Translations under genes and position numbers: made by a program
NCBI GenBank assembly: GCA_964529005.1
Contig: CAZGUH010000005.1
Location: 62,001 to 126,000 of the forward strand
DNA: 64,000 nt
From: CAZGUH01 sp964529005
GTDB taxonomy: Bacteria; Actinomycetota; Acidimicrobiia; Acidimicrobiales; Ilumatobacteraceae
Direction: 5' to 3'
Shown: positions 26,480 to 33,933 of the stretch, piece by piece
How the letters are laid out: each line of letters opens with the position of its first letter
How positions within the stretch are numbered: position 1 is the first letter of the stretch
Notes under the pieces: model-generated
Database searches by the model: none
What the model was told of the DNA's origin: nothing
What the model saw: the letters and a program-made list of their open reading frames with translations, nothing else

Positions 26480-26914
26480 TCAGAACGGTTCTTCGTCGCC
26501 GTACACAGGGTCGGGAGCGCGGCCACCACCGCTGGGGGCGCCGCCGCCATCGCCCGACGAGCGGGTGGTCCGCTCGATCTGGGCCGTGGCCCACCGCAGG
26601 CTCGGGCCGATCTCGTCGGCCACGACCTCGACGACGCTGCGCTTCTCGCCCTCGCGGGTCTCGTATTCGCGCTGCTCGAGGCGGCCGAACACGATGCAGC
26701 GCGAGCCCTTGTTGAGCGACGCGGCGGCGTTCTCGCCGAGCTGCCCCCACGCCGTGACGTTGAAGAACGACGTCTTCTCCTGCCATTCACCGTTCGCCTG
26801 GTAACGACGGTTGACGGCGAGGCCGAAGCTGGTGACGCCCTGCCCACCGTTGGTGTAGCGGAGCTCGGGATCGCGAGTGAGGTTGCCGACGAGGGTGACG
26901 GTGCTGTCTGCCAT
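26480..26914 (-). CDS. ssb: Single-stranded DNA-binding protein
   Basis: 144 residues from ATG 26914. The OB fold begins STVTLVGNLTRDPELRYTNGGQGVTSFGLAVNRRY and continues FFNVTAWGQLGENAAASLNKGSRCIVFGRL. The C-terminal tail is Gly-rich and ends in the acidic tip DEEPF, which recruits replication and repair proteins. It is in the rpsF-ssb-rpsR-rplI operon. Confidence 0.96.
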   Translation of the reverse strand: MADSTVTLVGNLTRDPELRYTNGGQGVTSFGLAVNRRYQANGEWQEKTSFFNVTAWGQLGENAAASLNKGSRCIVFGRLEQREYETREGEKRSVVEVVADEIGPSLRWATAQIERTTRSSGDGGGAPSGGGRAPDPVYGDEEPF

Positions 26915-26942
26915 GGTGCTAGCTCCTTGATGGAGGCGCGGC

Positions 26943-27272
26943 TCAGGCCGCGGCGCCCGCCAGGCCGCGGCGTGCCGCCTCGGCGTCGGGCAGGCGAACG
27001 AGCTTGTGGCGGACGACTTCGTCCGCGATGCGGAACGACCGCTCGACCTCGTCCAGCGCACCGCCGGGAGCGGTGATGTTGAACACGACGTAGTAGCCGT
27101 ACTGCTTCTTGTTGATGGGATACGCGAACTGGCGCTTCCCCCACCAGTCGGGCTTGCCGTGGACGGCGCCGCCGACCTTCTTGACGGACTCGGTCATCGA
27201 GCCGATCCAGCCCTGGGCGACGGGCTCGTCGAGGTCACCGTCGAGGATGACCATCAGTTCATAGGCACGCAT
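26943..27272 (-). CDS. rpsF: 30S ribosomal protein S6
   Basis: 109 residues from ATG 27272. The S6 fold is complete: MRAYELMVILDGDLDE, KPDWWGKRQFAYPINKKQYGYYVVFNI and FRIADEVVRHKLVR. It is the first gene of the operon and binds S18, which is encoded two genes on. Confidence 0.96.
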   Translation of the reverse strand: MRAYELMVILDGDLDEPVAQGWIGSMTESVKKVGGAVHGKPDWWGKRQFAYPINKKQYGYYVVFNITAPGGALDEVERSFRIADEVVRHKLVRLPDAEAARRGLAGAAA

Positions 27273-27412
27273 CGATGCGTGAACCTCCCTTCGGACCCGA
27301 GCAGCGCCCGGGGCCCCACGTTGGAGCAGGGTTGATATGGACCGGGCGAGTGTAGCGGGCACTGCACGGTTCGAAGCCTGGCGCGGGGGTGTTGCACGGT
27401 TGACGGACGCGC

Positions 27413-29122
27413 TCAGCCGGCGACGTCGAGGCTGGTGCGGAACGACACGAGGTCGAACTCGCCGAAGCGCGCCACCACCTCCAGGTCCCAGGCGCCTCCG
27501 AACGGGATCGAGGCCTCCAGCGCCTGGTAGTGGCCGGCGCCGCTCTCGAACACGGGGATATCGATCGGCGCGACGCCGCGGGCAGGGTTGGCGATGCGCA
27601 GCGCGACGTCACGCGGCCGGTCGAGCGCGCCGAGCGGGCTGGAGAGGTACAGATGGACCTGGTTGAGCCCCGCCGTCGCCGGATCGACGGTGACCGTGAG
27701 CAGGTAGTCCGCCTGGACGAGGTTGGCCGAGAACGGCCCGTTGGCCGCCGTCGCCGTGGGGTTCGCCCCCATCAGCGCACTGGTCAGCGAGATGATCGCC
27801 GCGGCGAGCACCACCTCCAGGCCGATCGCGCGCCGCAGGACCGGCCGGTCGACCTCGCGGTCGCGCGACACGTCGGGCGCCACCGCCGCGCCGACGGCAT
27901 GCGCCGGCGCTGATCGACGGCGCCCGCCGGCCCGGACCAACGAGCCATGGATCGCGTACCGACTGACGGCAGCGACGGCGAGGACGGCGACGACCGCGGC
28001 CGTCTTACCGATCAGCAACCGGCCGTAGGTGGTATCGGTCAGCTCGTCGATGCCACCGACTTGACGCACCATCTGCACGACCCCGCTCACCACGACAACC
28101 GTCGCTGCGGCCATCGCAAGGCGCGAGAAGCGCCGGACGTGATCGGCCGTCGCGACCCCGAAGCCGATCAGCAACGCCGCCAGACCACCGATCCACAGGG
28201 CCATGGCGACGACGTGCACCACGGTCGCGCCGATTCCGACCAGTTCCCACCGTCCTGTCGCGCCGTGGCCGCCGAACGCGGAGGTGACGCCAATCCCCGC
28301 CGCAGCGGCCACGACCGCGAGTTGCCCCGCCGCCCCCCGTGCGCGGCTGGCGCCGTGCGCGGCCACAGGCGCGAGCCCCAGACCCGCGGGGAGCAGGATC
28401 GCCGCCCGCGCCACCCAGGCGATGCCCAGCCGCGTGTCGAGGACCGCTCGCCAGGCGTCGCCGTCGACGAGCGCCTCGAACCCGTCGCCGGACGCGTACC
28501 CCGCTTCCATCCCGACGCTGACGGCCCCGGCGATCGCGCCCACCACGCCGGCCACCCGGACCGCGGCGCCGAGGCGTCGCGTTGGCGGCGCCGCGCCGAC
28601 GAGCGCGCCCAGCACTGCGCCGATGACCATCGCCATGGCCGCGACCACGACGCCGCGCGTGAACCCCAGTGCGATCTGCGCGCCTCGATCCGTGGTGTCG
28701 CGATTGACGACCGAGTCGAGCACCCCCGGAGTCAGATCGGAGACATCGCCGATCTGGAACGTGAAGGCGCCGTGTGCCGGGTGCGAATCGGCCGACACCA
28801 CCTGCCAGTCGACCACGTACGAACCCGGCCCGAGCGCGGGCGCCTCGGCGACGACCTCCCGTGCGGCCGGCTGCCGCGCCCGCTCGATGCTCACCTCCAC
28901 GCCGTCGCCGTCGAAGAGCCGGATGCCGCCGAGGCCGATGGACACCGGTTCGTCGAACGTCAACCGGATCTCCCCCGGAGACGACGTCAGCACGGCTCCA
29001 GCAGCCGGCTCGCTCGCCTCTAGGGACGCATGCGCGGACGCGGGCCGCGCGGCGAACCCCAGCACCACCGCCGCGGCGGCGAGCCAGGCGGCCATCCAGA
29101 CGGCGACACGTCGCCGCGTCAC
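27413..29122 (-). CDS. CopC-CopD fusion, copper transport/resistance membrane protein
   Basis: About 569 residues from GTG 29122. The signal peptide (VAVWMAAWLAAAAVVLGFAARPASA) is followed directly by His in HASLEASEPAAGAVL. CopC binds copper through this mature N-terminal His and a later DSHPAHGAF His region, and both are present. The central region (about 150-430) has eight or so membrane helices of the CopD type. The C-terminus adds a beta-rich extracellular domain (about 455-569) resembling YtkA/FixH-like modules. The start overlaps the anti-sigma stop by GTGA, so the anti-sigma factor and this protein are co-translated. Confidence 0.88.
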   Translation of the reverse strand: MTRRRVAVWMAAWLAAAAVVLGFAARPASAHASLEASEPAAGAVLTSSPGEIRLTFDEPVSIGLGGIRLFDGDGVEVSIERARQPAAREVVAEAPALGPGSYVVDWQVVSADSHPAHGAFTFQIGDVSDLTPGVLDSVVNRDTTDRGAQIALGFTRGVVVAAMAMVIGAVLGALVGAAPPTRRLGAAVRVAGVVGAIAGAVSVGMEAGYASGDGFEALVDGDAWRAVLDTRLGIAWVARAAILLPAGLGLAPVAAHGASRARGAAGQLAVVAAAAGIGVTSAFGGHGATGRWELVGIGATVVHVVAMALWIGGLAALLIGFGVATADHVRRFSRLAMAAATVVVVSGVVQMVRQVGGIDELTDTTYGRLLIGKTAAVVAVLAVAAVSRYAIHGSLVRAGGRRRSAPAHAVGAAVAPDVSRDREVDRPVLRRAIGLEVVLAAAIISLTSALMGANPTATAANGPFSANLVQADYLLTVTVDPATAGLNQVHLYLSSPLGALDRPRDVALRIANPARGVAPIDIPVFESGAGHYQALEASIPFGGAWDLEVVARFGEFDLVSFRTSLDVAG

Positions 29123-29763
29123 GCGGCACGCTCCCACGACGCGGCGCTTCGTCCATCGGCGTCGGCCAGCCGTCGGCGACGCCGGAACGTCGGCGCGCCC
29201 GGTGAACCTGCCAGCAACCAGACGAGGACGAACCCGACCAACTCGACGACGTGTGTGGACTCTCCGAGCAGCGGGGTCACGTTGCGCGTGGCGTCGATCG
29301 CCGCGGTCGCGACCATGATCGCCGCGAGGGCGGCGACGATCGGCAACACGCCGTACGCGCGCTGCGGACGCCAGGCCGTGTACAGCAGACCGAGGGCCAG
29401 AGCAGCCGACATCGCGCCGATGTGGCGGGCCTCGTGTGCCGTCGTGCCGGTCTCGTCCGCCAGGACCAGAGCTGGCAGAGCCAGCGTCAGCTGTGTCAAC
29501 GCCACCGCGACGAGCGCCCACCGGATCCACTCGCCCCGCCCCAGCCGGGGAGGGTGGACCCGCGCCAGGATTGCGTCGGTGAGGTCGGGCACCGACTCCG
29601 CCGGGCGCACTCGCACCGACCGTTGGACCTGGTCAGCGGCAGCGGCGAACGCTGCGCAGCGCGAGCACTCGGCGAGGTGCGCGTCGAGCGACCGCGTCGC
29701 CATCGCGCTCAGTTCGCCGTCGAGCAACGCCGAGTAGGCGTCGCGCGCGGCGTCACACTCCAC
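29119..29763 (-). CDS. Membrane-bound zinc-finger anti-sigma factor
   Basis: 214 residues. The N-terminal zinc-binding anti-sigma domain has Cys3 and the His28-x3-Cys32-x2-Cys35 pattern (DAHLAECSRCAAF). It is followed by four to five membrane helices (WALVAVALTQLTLALPALVLA, MSAALALGLLYTAW, VLPIVAALAAIMVATAAI, VVELVGFVLVWLLA). It should hold the divergent ECF sigma factor at the membrane until a signal arrives. The start at 29763 is 72 bp from the sigma start, so both are probably driven from the intergenic region. Confidence 0.85.
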   Translation of the reverse strand: MECDAARDAYSALLDGELSAMATRSLDAHLAECSRCAAFAAAADQVQRSVRVRPAESVPDLTDAILARVHPPRLGRGEWIRWALVAVALTQLTLALPALVLADETGTTAHEARHIGAMSAALALGLLYTAWRPQRAYGVLPIVAALAAIMVATAAIDATRNVTPLLGESTHVVELVGFVLVWLLAGSPGAPTFRRRRRLADADGRSAASWERAA

Positions 29764-29835
29764 GGTCGAACTCCACGATCAGAGAGTCGCACATCGCCGC
29801 CGTTCGGTTCCCGACGCGTGCCAGACTCGTGCCCC

Positions 29836-30381
29836 GTGGATGAGTTGACCCGCCTGGCTCGCGCCGCCCAGTCGGGAGATCGCGCTGCGCTGGCCGACTT
29901 CGTCCGCCACTCCCAGGGCGACGTCTGGCGCTTCTGTGCCCATCTCAACGGCGTCGATCACGCCGACGATCTGACGCAGGACACCTTCGCTCGGGCGATC
30001 GGCTCGATGCGGCGCTACCGGGGCGAGGTCGACGCCAAGAGCTGGCTGCTCTCGATCGCTCGTCGGGCGTGCGCAGACCAGGTCCGGGCGGCGGTGCGCC
30101 GGCGGAGCCTGCTCGATCGGCTCGCCTCCCGGACGGCGCGCGACGGGAACGTCACCCCGGCGGATCACGCGACCGACATCTGGCACAACGTCGCCGCGCT
30201 CCAGCGTGACCGGCGTGAGGCCTTCGTGCTGACGCAGGTCCTCGGCCTCGGGTACCAGGAGGCCGCGGCGATCTGCGGGTGTCCCGTGGGAACGATCCGC
30301 AGTCGCGTCGCCCGAGCCCGCGCCGATCTGGTGGCGATGCTCAGCGAGCCGCAGGCTCGCGGGACGGCCTCGTCGGCCTGA
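29836..30381 (+). CDS. ECF sigma factor, partner of the divergent anti-sigma factor
   Basis: 181 residues from GTG 29836. Region 2: VWRFCAHLNGVDHADDLTQDTFARAIGSMRRYRGEVDAKSWLLSIARRACADQVR. Region 4: FVLTQVLGLGYQEAAAICGCPVGTIRSRVARAR. The short linker and lack of extra domains fit a group 4 (ECF) sigma factor. It is opposite an anti-sigma factor, a CopC-CopD fusion and (convergently) a membrane protein, so copper or envelope stress is a plausible signal. That is inference. The last 41 bp overlap the convergent gene. Confidence 0.9.
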   Translation: MDELTRLARAAQSGDRAALADFVRHSQGDVWRFCAHLNGVDHADDLTQDTFARAIGSMRRYRGEVDAKSWLLSIARRACADQVRAAVRRRSLLDRLASRTARDGNVTPADHATDIWHNVAALQRDRREAFVLTQVLGLGYQEAAAICGCPVGTIRSRVARARADLVAMLSEPQARGTASSA

Positions 30382-31327
30382 ACGACTCCACCAGGCCGGC
30401 GATCACCGCCGCGCCGCTGGCGGCGAGGCACACAGCGAGGCCGACGCGCATCACGCTGGCGTCGACCCGACCGGCCAGCACGGGATGGTCGAAGACCGTG
30501 AGCCTGGTCAGCCCCAATGCCATGACCACCGCCCCGGCGAGGGCCAGGGCGTCGGGGCGGCGCACCCGCACGACGGCGACGGCCATCACCGCCAGCCCCG
30601 CCGCGATGAGGGCGCGCGGCAGCGTCGGGACATCGGCGAGAGCGAATCCGCCGACCCCCGCGAGCAGCACGAGACCGCCGGCCGCAGCGGTGCGGCGGCG
30701 CGACAGCACGACCCCGACGGCCGCCGCGGCAGCGACGGCGGCAGCCCACCATGCGGTGCGCGCCGGCGGTGGGACCCAGGTGACACGCACCGTCACCGCG
30801 ACGCGCGCGCCGTCGACCAGCAACTGCACCTCGTCGGTCTTGGCGACGTGCTCGCGGCCGGGCTCGTCCTGCGCTTGCTGCGGTGGGATCGAGGCCATCC
30901 AGTGGGCGCGATGGTCGTGCCAGCGGGCGACGTCACCGTCGGCGACCTTGTTCCACTCCGCGGGAGCCGAGGCGTCCGCGCTCGACGGCGGCGTCGTGGT
31001 GGCGAACCGGTCGCGGTTCAGGTACACCGCCGGCGAGCGGACGTTCTCGAAGACCCCGTCGCTGTCGAGGCGCAAATACGGCTCGCCTTCGTAGCCGAGC
31101 ACGACGACCTCGGACGCGCCGTCGCGGCGCAGCTCGAGCCGGTCGCCGAGCTCGATCACGTCCAGGTCGATGCCGTCGGCAGGGCCGCTGATCGCAACGA
31201 TCTCGATGCGGTAGTCGCTGGCGGCGCCGCCATGGCCGCCGTCGGCACGGGCAGGCGCTGGGGCTCCGAGGACGATGCCGGTCGCCAGCACCGCGGCCGC
31301 GGCAGCGAGGAGAGGTCGACCGGGCAC
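30341..31327 (-). CDS. Secreted/membrane protein linked to the sigma-CopCD locus
   Basis: About 328 residues from GTG 31327. A signal peptide (LLAAAAAVLATGIVLGAPAPARA) leads into an extracellular domain with conserved-looking EGEPYLRLDSDGVFENVRSPAVYLNRDRF and AEWNKVADGDVARWHDHRAHWM. I have seen this pattern in unannotated actinobacterial exported proteins. The C-terminal half has five or six membrane helices (about 190-320). The His-rich WHDHRAHWM could bind metal. It is convergent with the ECF sigma gene. The function is unknown, and a role in copper handling is only suggested by the neighbours. Confidence 0.75.
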   Translation of the reverse strand: MPGRPLLAAAAAVLATGIVLGAPAPARADGGHGGAASDYRIEIVAISGPADGIDLDVIELGDRLELRRDGASEVVVLGYEGEPYLRLDSDGVFENVRSPAVYLNRDRFATTTPPSSADASAPAEWNKVADGDVARWHDHRAHWMASIPPQQAQDEPGREHVAKTDEVQLLVDGARVAVTVRVTWVPPPARTAWWAAAVAAAAAVGVVLSRRRTAAAGGLVLLAGVGGFALADVPTLPRALIAAGLAVMAVAVVRVRRPDALALAGAVVMALGLTRLTVFDHPVLAGRVDASVMRVGLAVCLAASGAAVIAGLVESFRPTRPSREPAAR

Positions 31328-31397
31328 GCCGTCGCAGCGTACCGATCGCCCCAGCGAAGCAGCCGGCGCGCCGGCGGCCGGGCAGACGTGGCACAGT

Positions 31398-31976
31398 GTG
31401 CCCGTGGATCTGCGCACGTGGGTCGCCGACGACCACGCATCGCTGGAGCGACGGTTCACCTCGTCGATCGCTGCGATCGTCCCGACGGAACGCTGGACCG
31501 AGCATGCCGACAGCGGCGGCTCGACGATCGCCTGGCTGATCTTCCACACCGCCTACCACCAGGATTTGGCGCTCAACACCGCGATCCGCAAGCACCCCCC
31601 GATCGTGCTCGAGTGGCGCGCCCGTCTCGGACTCGATGGCTTTGCGCCGTGGGAGGGGCTGACGGAGTCCGAGAACGCGACCCTGGTCGACTGCATCGAC
31701 GTCATCGCGCTCGACGGGTACGCACGTGCCGTGCATGCCGCGACCGCGGCGTGGATCGACACGATGAGCGTCCTCGCGCTCGACTCGGTGCCGGAGAGCA
31801 GCGAGCGCCTCGCGAGGCTCGCTGGGGTCGGACGCGACGACGTCCCGTGGCTGCACGCGATGTGGGACGGCAAGCCGGTGTCGTGGCTCGTGCAGTGGGA
31901 ATGCATCGGCCATGGCCACACTCACCTCGGCGAGATGGTCAGCGTGCGCAACCGCTTGGGGCTGAGCCCGTTCTGA
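31398..31976 (+). CDS. DinB/YfiT-like four-helix putative metalloprotein
   Basis: 192 residues from GTG 31398 (GTG 31404 is an alternative). His-containing motifs at matching helices (LIFHTAYHQDL and GHGHTHLGEM) suggest the three-His metal site of the DinB superfamily, whose members include mycothiol-dependent maleylpyruvate isomerase and bacillithiol transferases. The exact activity is unknown. It is divergent from the upstream membrane protein gene, with starts 70 bp apart. Confidence 0.7.
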   Translation: MPVDLRTWVADDHASLERRFTSSIAAIVPTERWTEHADSGGSTIAWLIFHTAYHQDLALNTAIRKHPPIVLEWRARLGLDGFAPWEGLTESENATLVDCIDVIALDGYARAVHAATAAWIDTMSVLALDSVPESSERLARLAGVGRDDVPWLHAMWDGKPVSWLVQWECIGHGHTHLGEMVSVRNRLGLSPF

Positions 31977-31979
31977 CGG

Positions 31980-32549
31980 TCATCCGGTCGTCACGTCCGC
32001 AGACGTCCCCAACGGGCACTGCGGCACGAGGTCGACGACCGAACCGGGCGCCAGACCGAACTCGGCGAGGCGACCCTGTTCGACCTCGATGGCGACGACG
32101 TACGGAGCCTGCGCGGAATACCGCGGGCACGCGGACGCGTCGTCGTGCCGGCACGGCTCCATGTCGGTCACGGATACGACCGAGCCCGAGCCGTCGACGA
32201 ACGCGACCGACAGAGGCATCACCGTTCGGTACATGTAGAAACGGTTCTGGACGGGTTCGGTGTACACGAACGCCATGCCGTCCGCGGCGCCGAGATCGGT
32301 GACGCCCATCAGCCCACGCGCTCGATCCTGTGCCGTCGCCGCCCACCACAGGCAGAGCTCGCACACCGTTCCGTCGGGCGCGGTGACCGTCGCGCCGACC
32401 ATGCCGAACCCTTGTGGGGTCGATGCCGCGTCGGAGACGGGCGCAGACGTCACCGGCGACGACGAGCTCGACGCAGCCGTCGTCGTCTGGTCGCCGACGC
32501 CGTCATCGTCATCTCCGCCACCGCCACACGACGCGACGACGATGGCCAT
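31980..32549 (-). CDS. DUF192-domain exported protein
   Basis: 189 residues from ATG 32549. The DUF192 core is visible: CLWWAATAQDRARGLMGVTDLG, MAFVYTEPVQNRFYMYRTVMPLSVAFVDGSGSVVSVTDMEPC and YVVAIEVEQGRLAEFGLAPGS. The N-terminus VVASCGGGGDDDD looks like the end of a lipoprotein signal with Cys8, but only seven residues precede the Cys, too few for a signal peptide. No other usual start is found upstream in frame before the opposite-strand gene. The true start may be a rare codon, or the 5' end may be altered. A Ser/Thr/Pro linker (about 20-45) follows. Confidence 0.75.
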   Translation of the reverse strand: MAIVVASCGGGGDDDDGVGDQTTTAASSSSSPVTSAPVSDAASTPQGFGMVGATVTAPDGTVCELCLWWAATAQDRARGLMGVTDLGAADGMAFVYTEPVQNRFYMYRTVMPLSVAFVDGSGSVVSVTDMEPCRHDDASACPRYSAQAPYVVAIEVEQGRLAEFGLAPGSVVDLVPQCPLGTSADVTTG

Positions 32550-32591
32550 GCAGGCGAGCGCGGCGCGTGCCGCCCGGTAGCGTCGCCACCG

Positions 32592-32759
32592 ATGGCGACG
32601 TGCGACAGCTGTGGCGCTGCCGAGGAGACGGTCTTCCGGGTTCGGCGTGTGTACCTCACGTTCGACGACGCTGGCGCTCCTGCCTCGTCGACCACCCTCG
32701 ACGAGATCGAGCAGTGGTGCTTCGCCTGTTGCGCTCAGTACCCGCACGATCCCGTGTGA
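32592..32759 (+). CDS. Small two-CxxC putative zinc-ribbon protein
   Basis: 55 residues from ATG 32592. Two CxxC pairs (Cys4-x2-Cys7 in ATCDSCGAAEE, and WCFACCAQYP near residue 43) frame a short beta-rich stretch (TVFRVRRVYLTFDD), as in small zinc ribbons. There is no signal peptide. The start lies 42 bp from the divergent DUF192 start. The family is not recognised. Confidence 0.55.
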   Translation: MATCDSCGAAEETVFRVRRVYLTFDDAGAPASSTTLDEIEQWCFACCAQYPHDPV

Positions 32760-32766
32760 GCGTGCG

Positions 32767-33216
32767 TCACCCGCGTGCTCGCGACCCAGCGGCGTCGACG
32801 CCGCGGCGCGTGCGCCCGCCCATCGGCACGACGCGGCGGAGGTGGTGCCACCGGCACTCGACGCATGCTTCCACGACGTACGCGGCCAGCTCGTCGGAGC
32901 GACGGTCGAGCTGAGCGGCCTCGGCCGCGGTCGTGACCACCTTGCCGTGCGCCGGAAGGCGCGGCCCGAACACGTAGGTCACCAACTTCAGGTCGGCCTC
33001 GGCGCAGATGGGACAGCGCACCGCGGTCTGCGCGCCGACGTTGCTCGCCGCACGGATGAGCTCGGGGTGCGCGTCGCACACCTGATCGCGGCGGAGTCGC
33101 CCGCGCCGGTACTCGTTGATCAAGGACATGCGGGCCAGCCGGTGGTCGACCACCCCTCGCCCGCCGGTGACGCCGCGGAACGTCCCTGCACCGAAGGGCC
33201 GCGGCGTCGAGGTCAT
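32767..33216 (-). CDS. DUF5318 family zinc-binding protein
   Basis: 149 residues. DUF5318 features: NEYRRGRLRRDQVCDAHPELIRAASNVG, a first pair CPICAE, VTYVFG, and a second pair ACVECRWHHLRR. The family is restricted to actinobacteria and its function is unknown. The two Cys pairs suggest zinc. ATG 33216 gives a ~28-residue lead before the conserved part. ATG 33129 (SLINEYRRG) is a plausible shorter start. Confidence 0.78.
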   Translation of the reverse strand: MTSTPRPFGAGTFRGVTGGRGVVDHRLARMSLINEYRRGRLRRDQVCDAHPELIRAASNVGAQTAVRCPICAEADLKLVTYVFGPRLPAHGKVVTTAAEAAQLDRRSDELAAYVVEACVECRWHHLRRVVPMGGRTRRGVDAAGSRARG

Positions 33217-33327
33217 GTCCGCAGAGGCTACCCGCCCGGCCCGCCCGGCCGGTTGCGCACCGTGCGCCGAGCGATCACCACGACAGCATCAGTGTGCGGT
33301 GGGGGACGCGCGGGGCACACTGTCGCG

Positions 33328-33933
33328 GTGAGCACAGCGGTCTCCTACGGTTCCCATGTCGCCGACGACTCCGAGTTGCGCCTGTGCGGCGAGCTCAGCG
33401 GGCGGCGGGCCCTGGTCCTCGGCGTCGGCCCCGACGGCGCGACCAACGCCGTGGCGATCGCCGAGCGCGGCGCCAAGGCGATCGTGCTCGACCCGTCCGC
33501 GGACGTGATCGCGACGGTTCGCACCGCTGCCGAACGTGCCGAGGTGCGCGTGGAGTGCCACGTGGGCGAGCTCGCCGACCTCGGGTTTGCCACGAGCGCG
33601 TCGATCGACCTGGTGCTCGCCGCCCACACCCTCGATTCCGTCGACGATCTGCCCCGGCTGTTGCGCCAGGTGCATCGCGTGCTCCGCCCCGACGCGCTGT
33701 TCGTGCTCGCGCTGCGCCATCCGGTCGCGGCGATGTTCGACGACGTCGCCTCCGCCGGCAGCGCGGTCACAGCGGGCTACGGCGTCGCCGCCCGACCGTT
33801 CAGCGAGTGGTTCATGGCCTTCCAGCGCACCGACTTCCGTCCGGAAGTGCTGCACGAGCTCGTCCCGCGCGACCGCGCGGAGGCCGCCGCGCCGACCGTG
33901 CTCGTCGTGCGGGCGCGCAAGCTCGGCGTCTAG
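33328..33933 (+). CDS. SAM-dependent methyltransferase
   Basis: 201 residues from GTG 33328. Class I methyltransferase pattern: RRALVLGVGPDGATNAVAIAERGAKAIVLDPSADVI (motif I and acidic residue), SIDLVLAAHTLDSVDDLPRLLRQVHRVLRPDALFVLALRHP (motifs II-III). The substrate is unknown. The final four bases overlap the stop of the convergent GGDEF-EAL gene. Confidence 0.82.
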   Translation: MSTAVSYGSHVADDSELRLCGELSGRRALVLGVGPDGATNAVAIAERGAKAIVLDPSADVIATVRTAAERAEVRVECHVGELADLGFATSASIDLVLAAHTLDSVDDLPRLLRQVHRVLRPDALFVLALRHPVAAMFDDVASAGSAVTAGYGVAARPFSEWFMAFQRTDFRPEVLHELVPRDRAEAAAPTVLVVRARKLGV

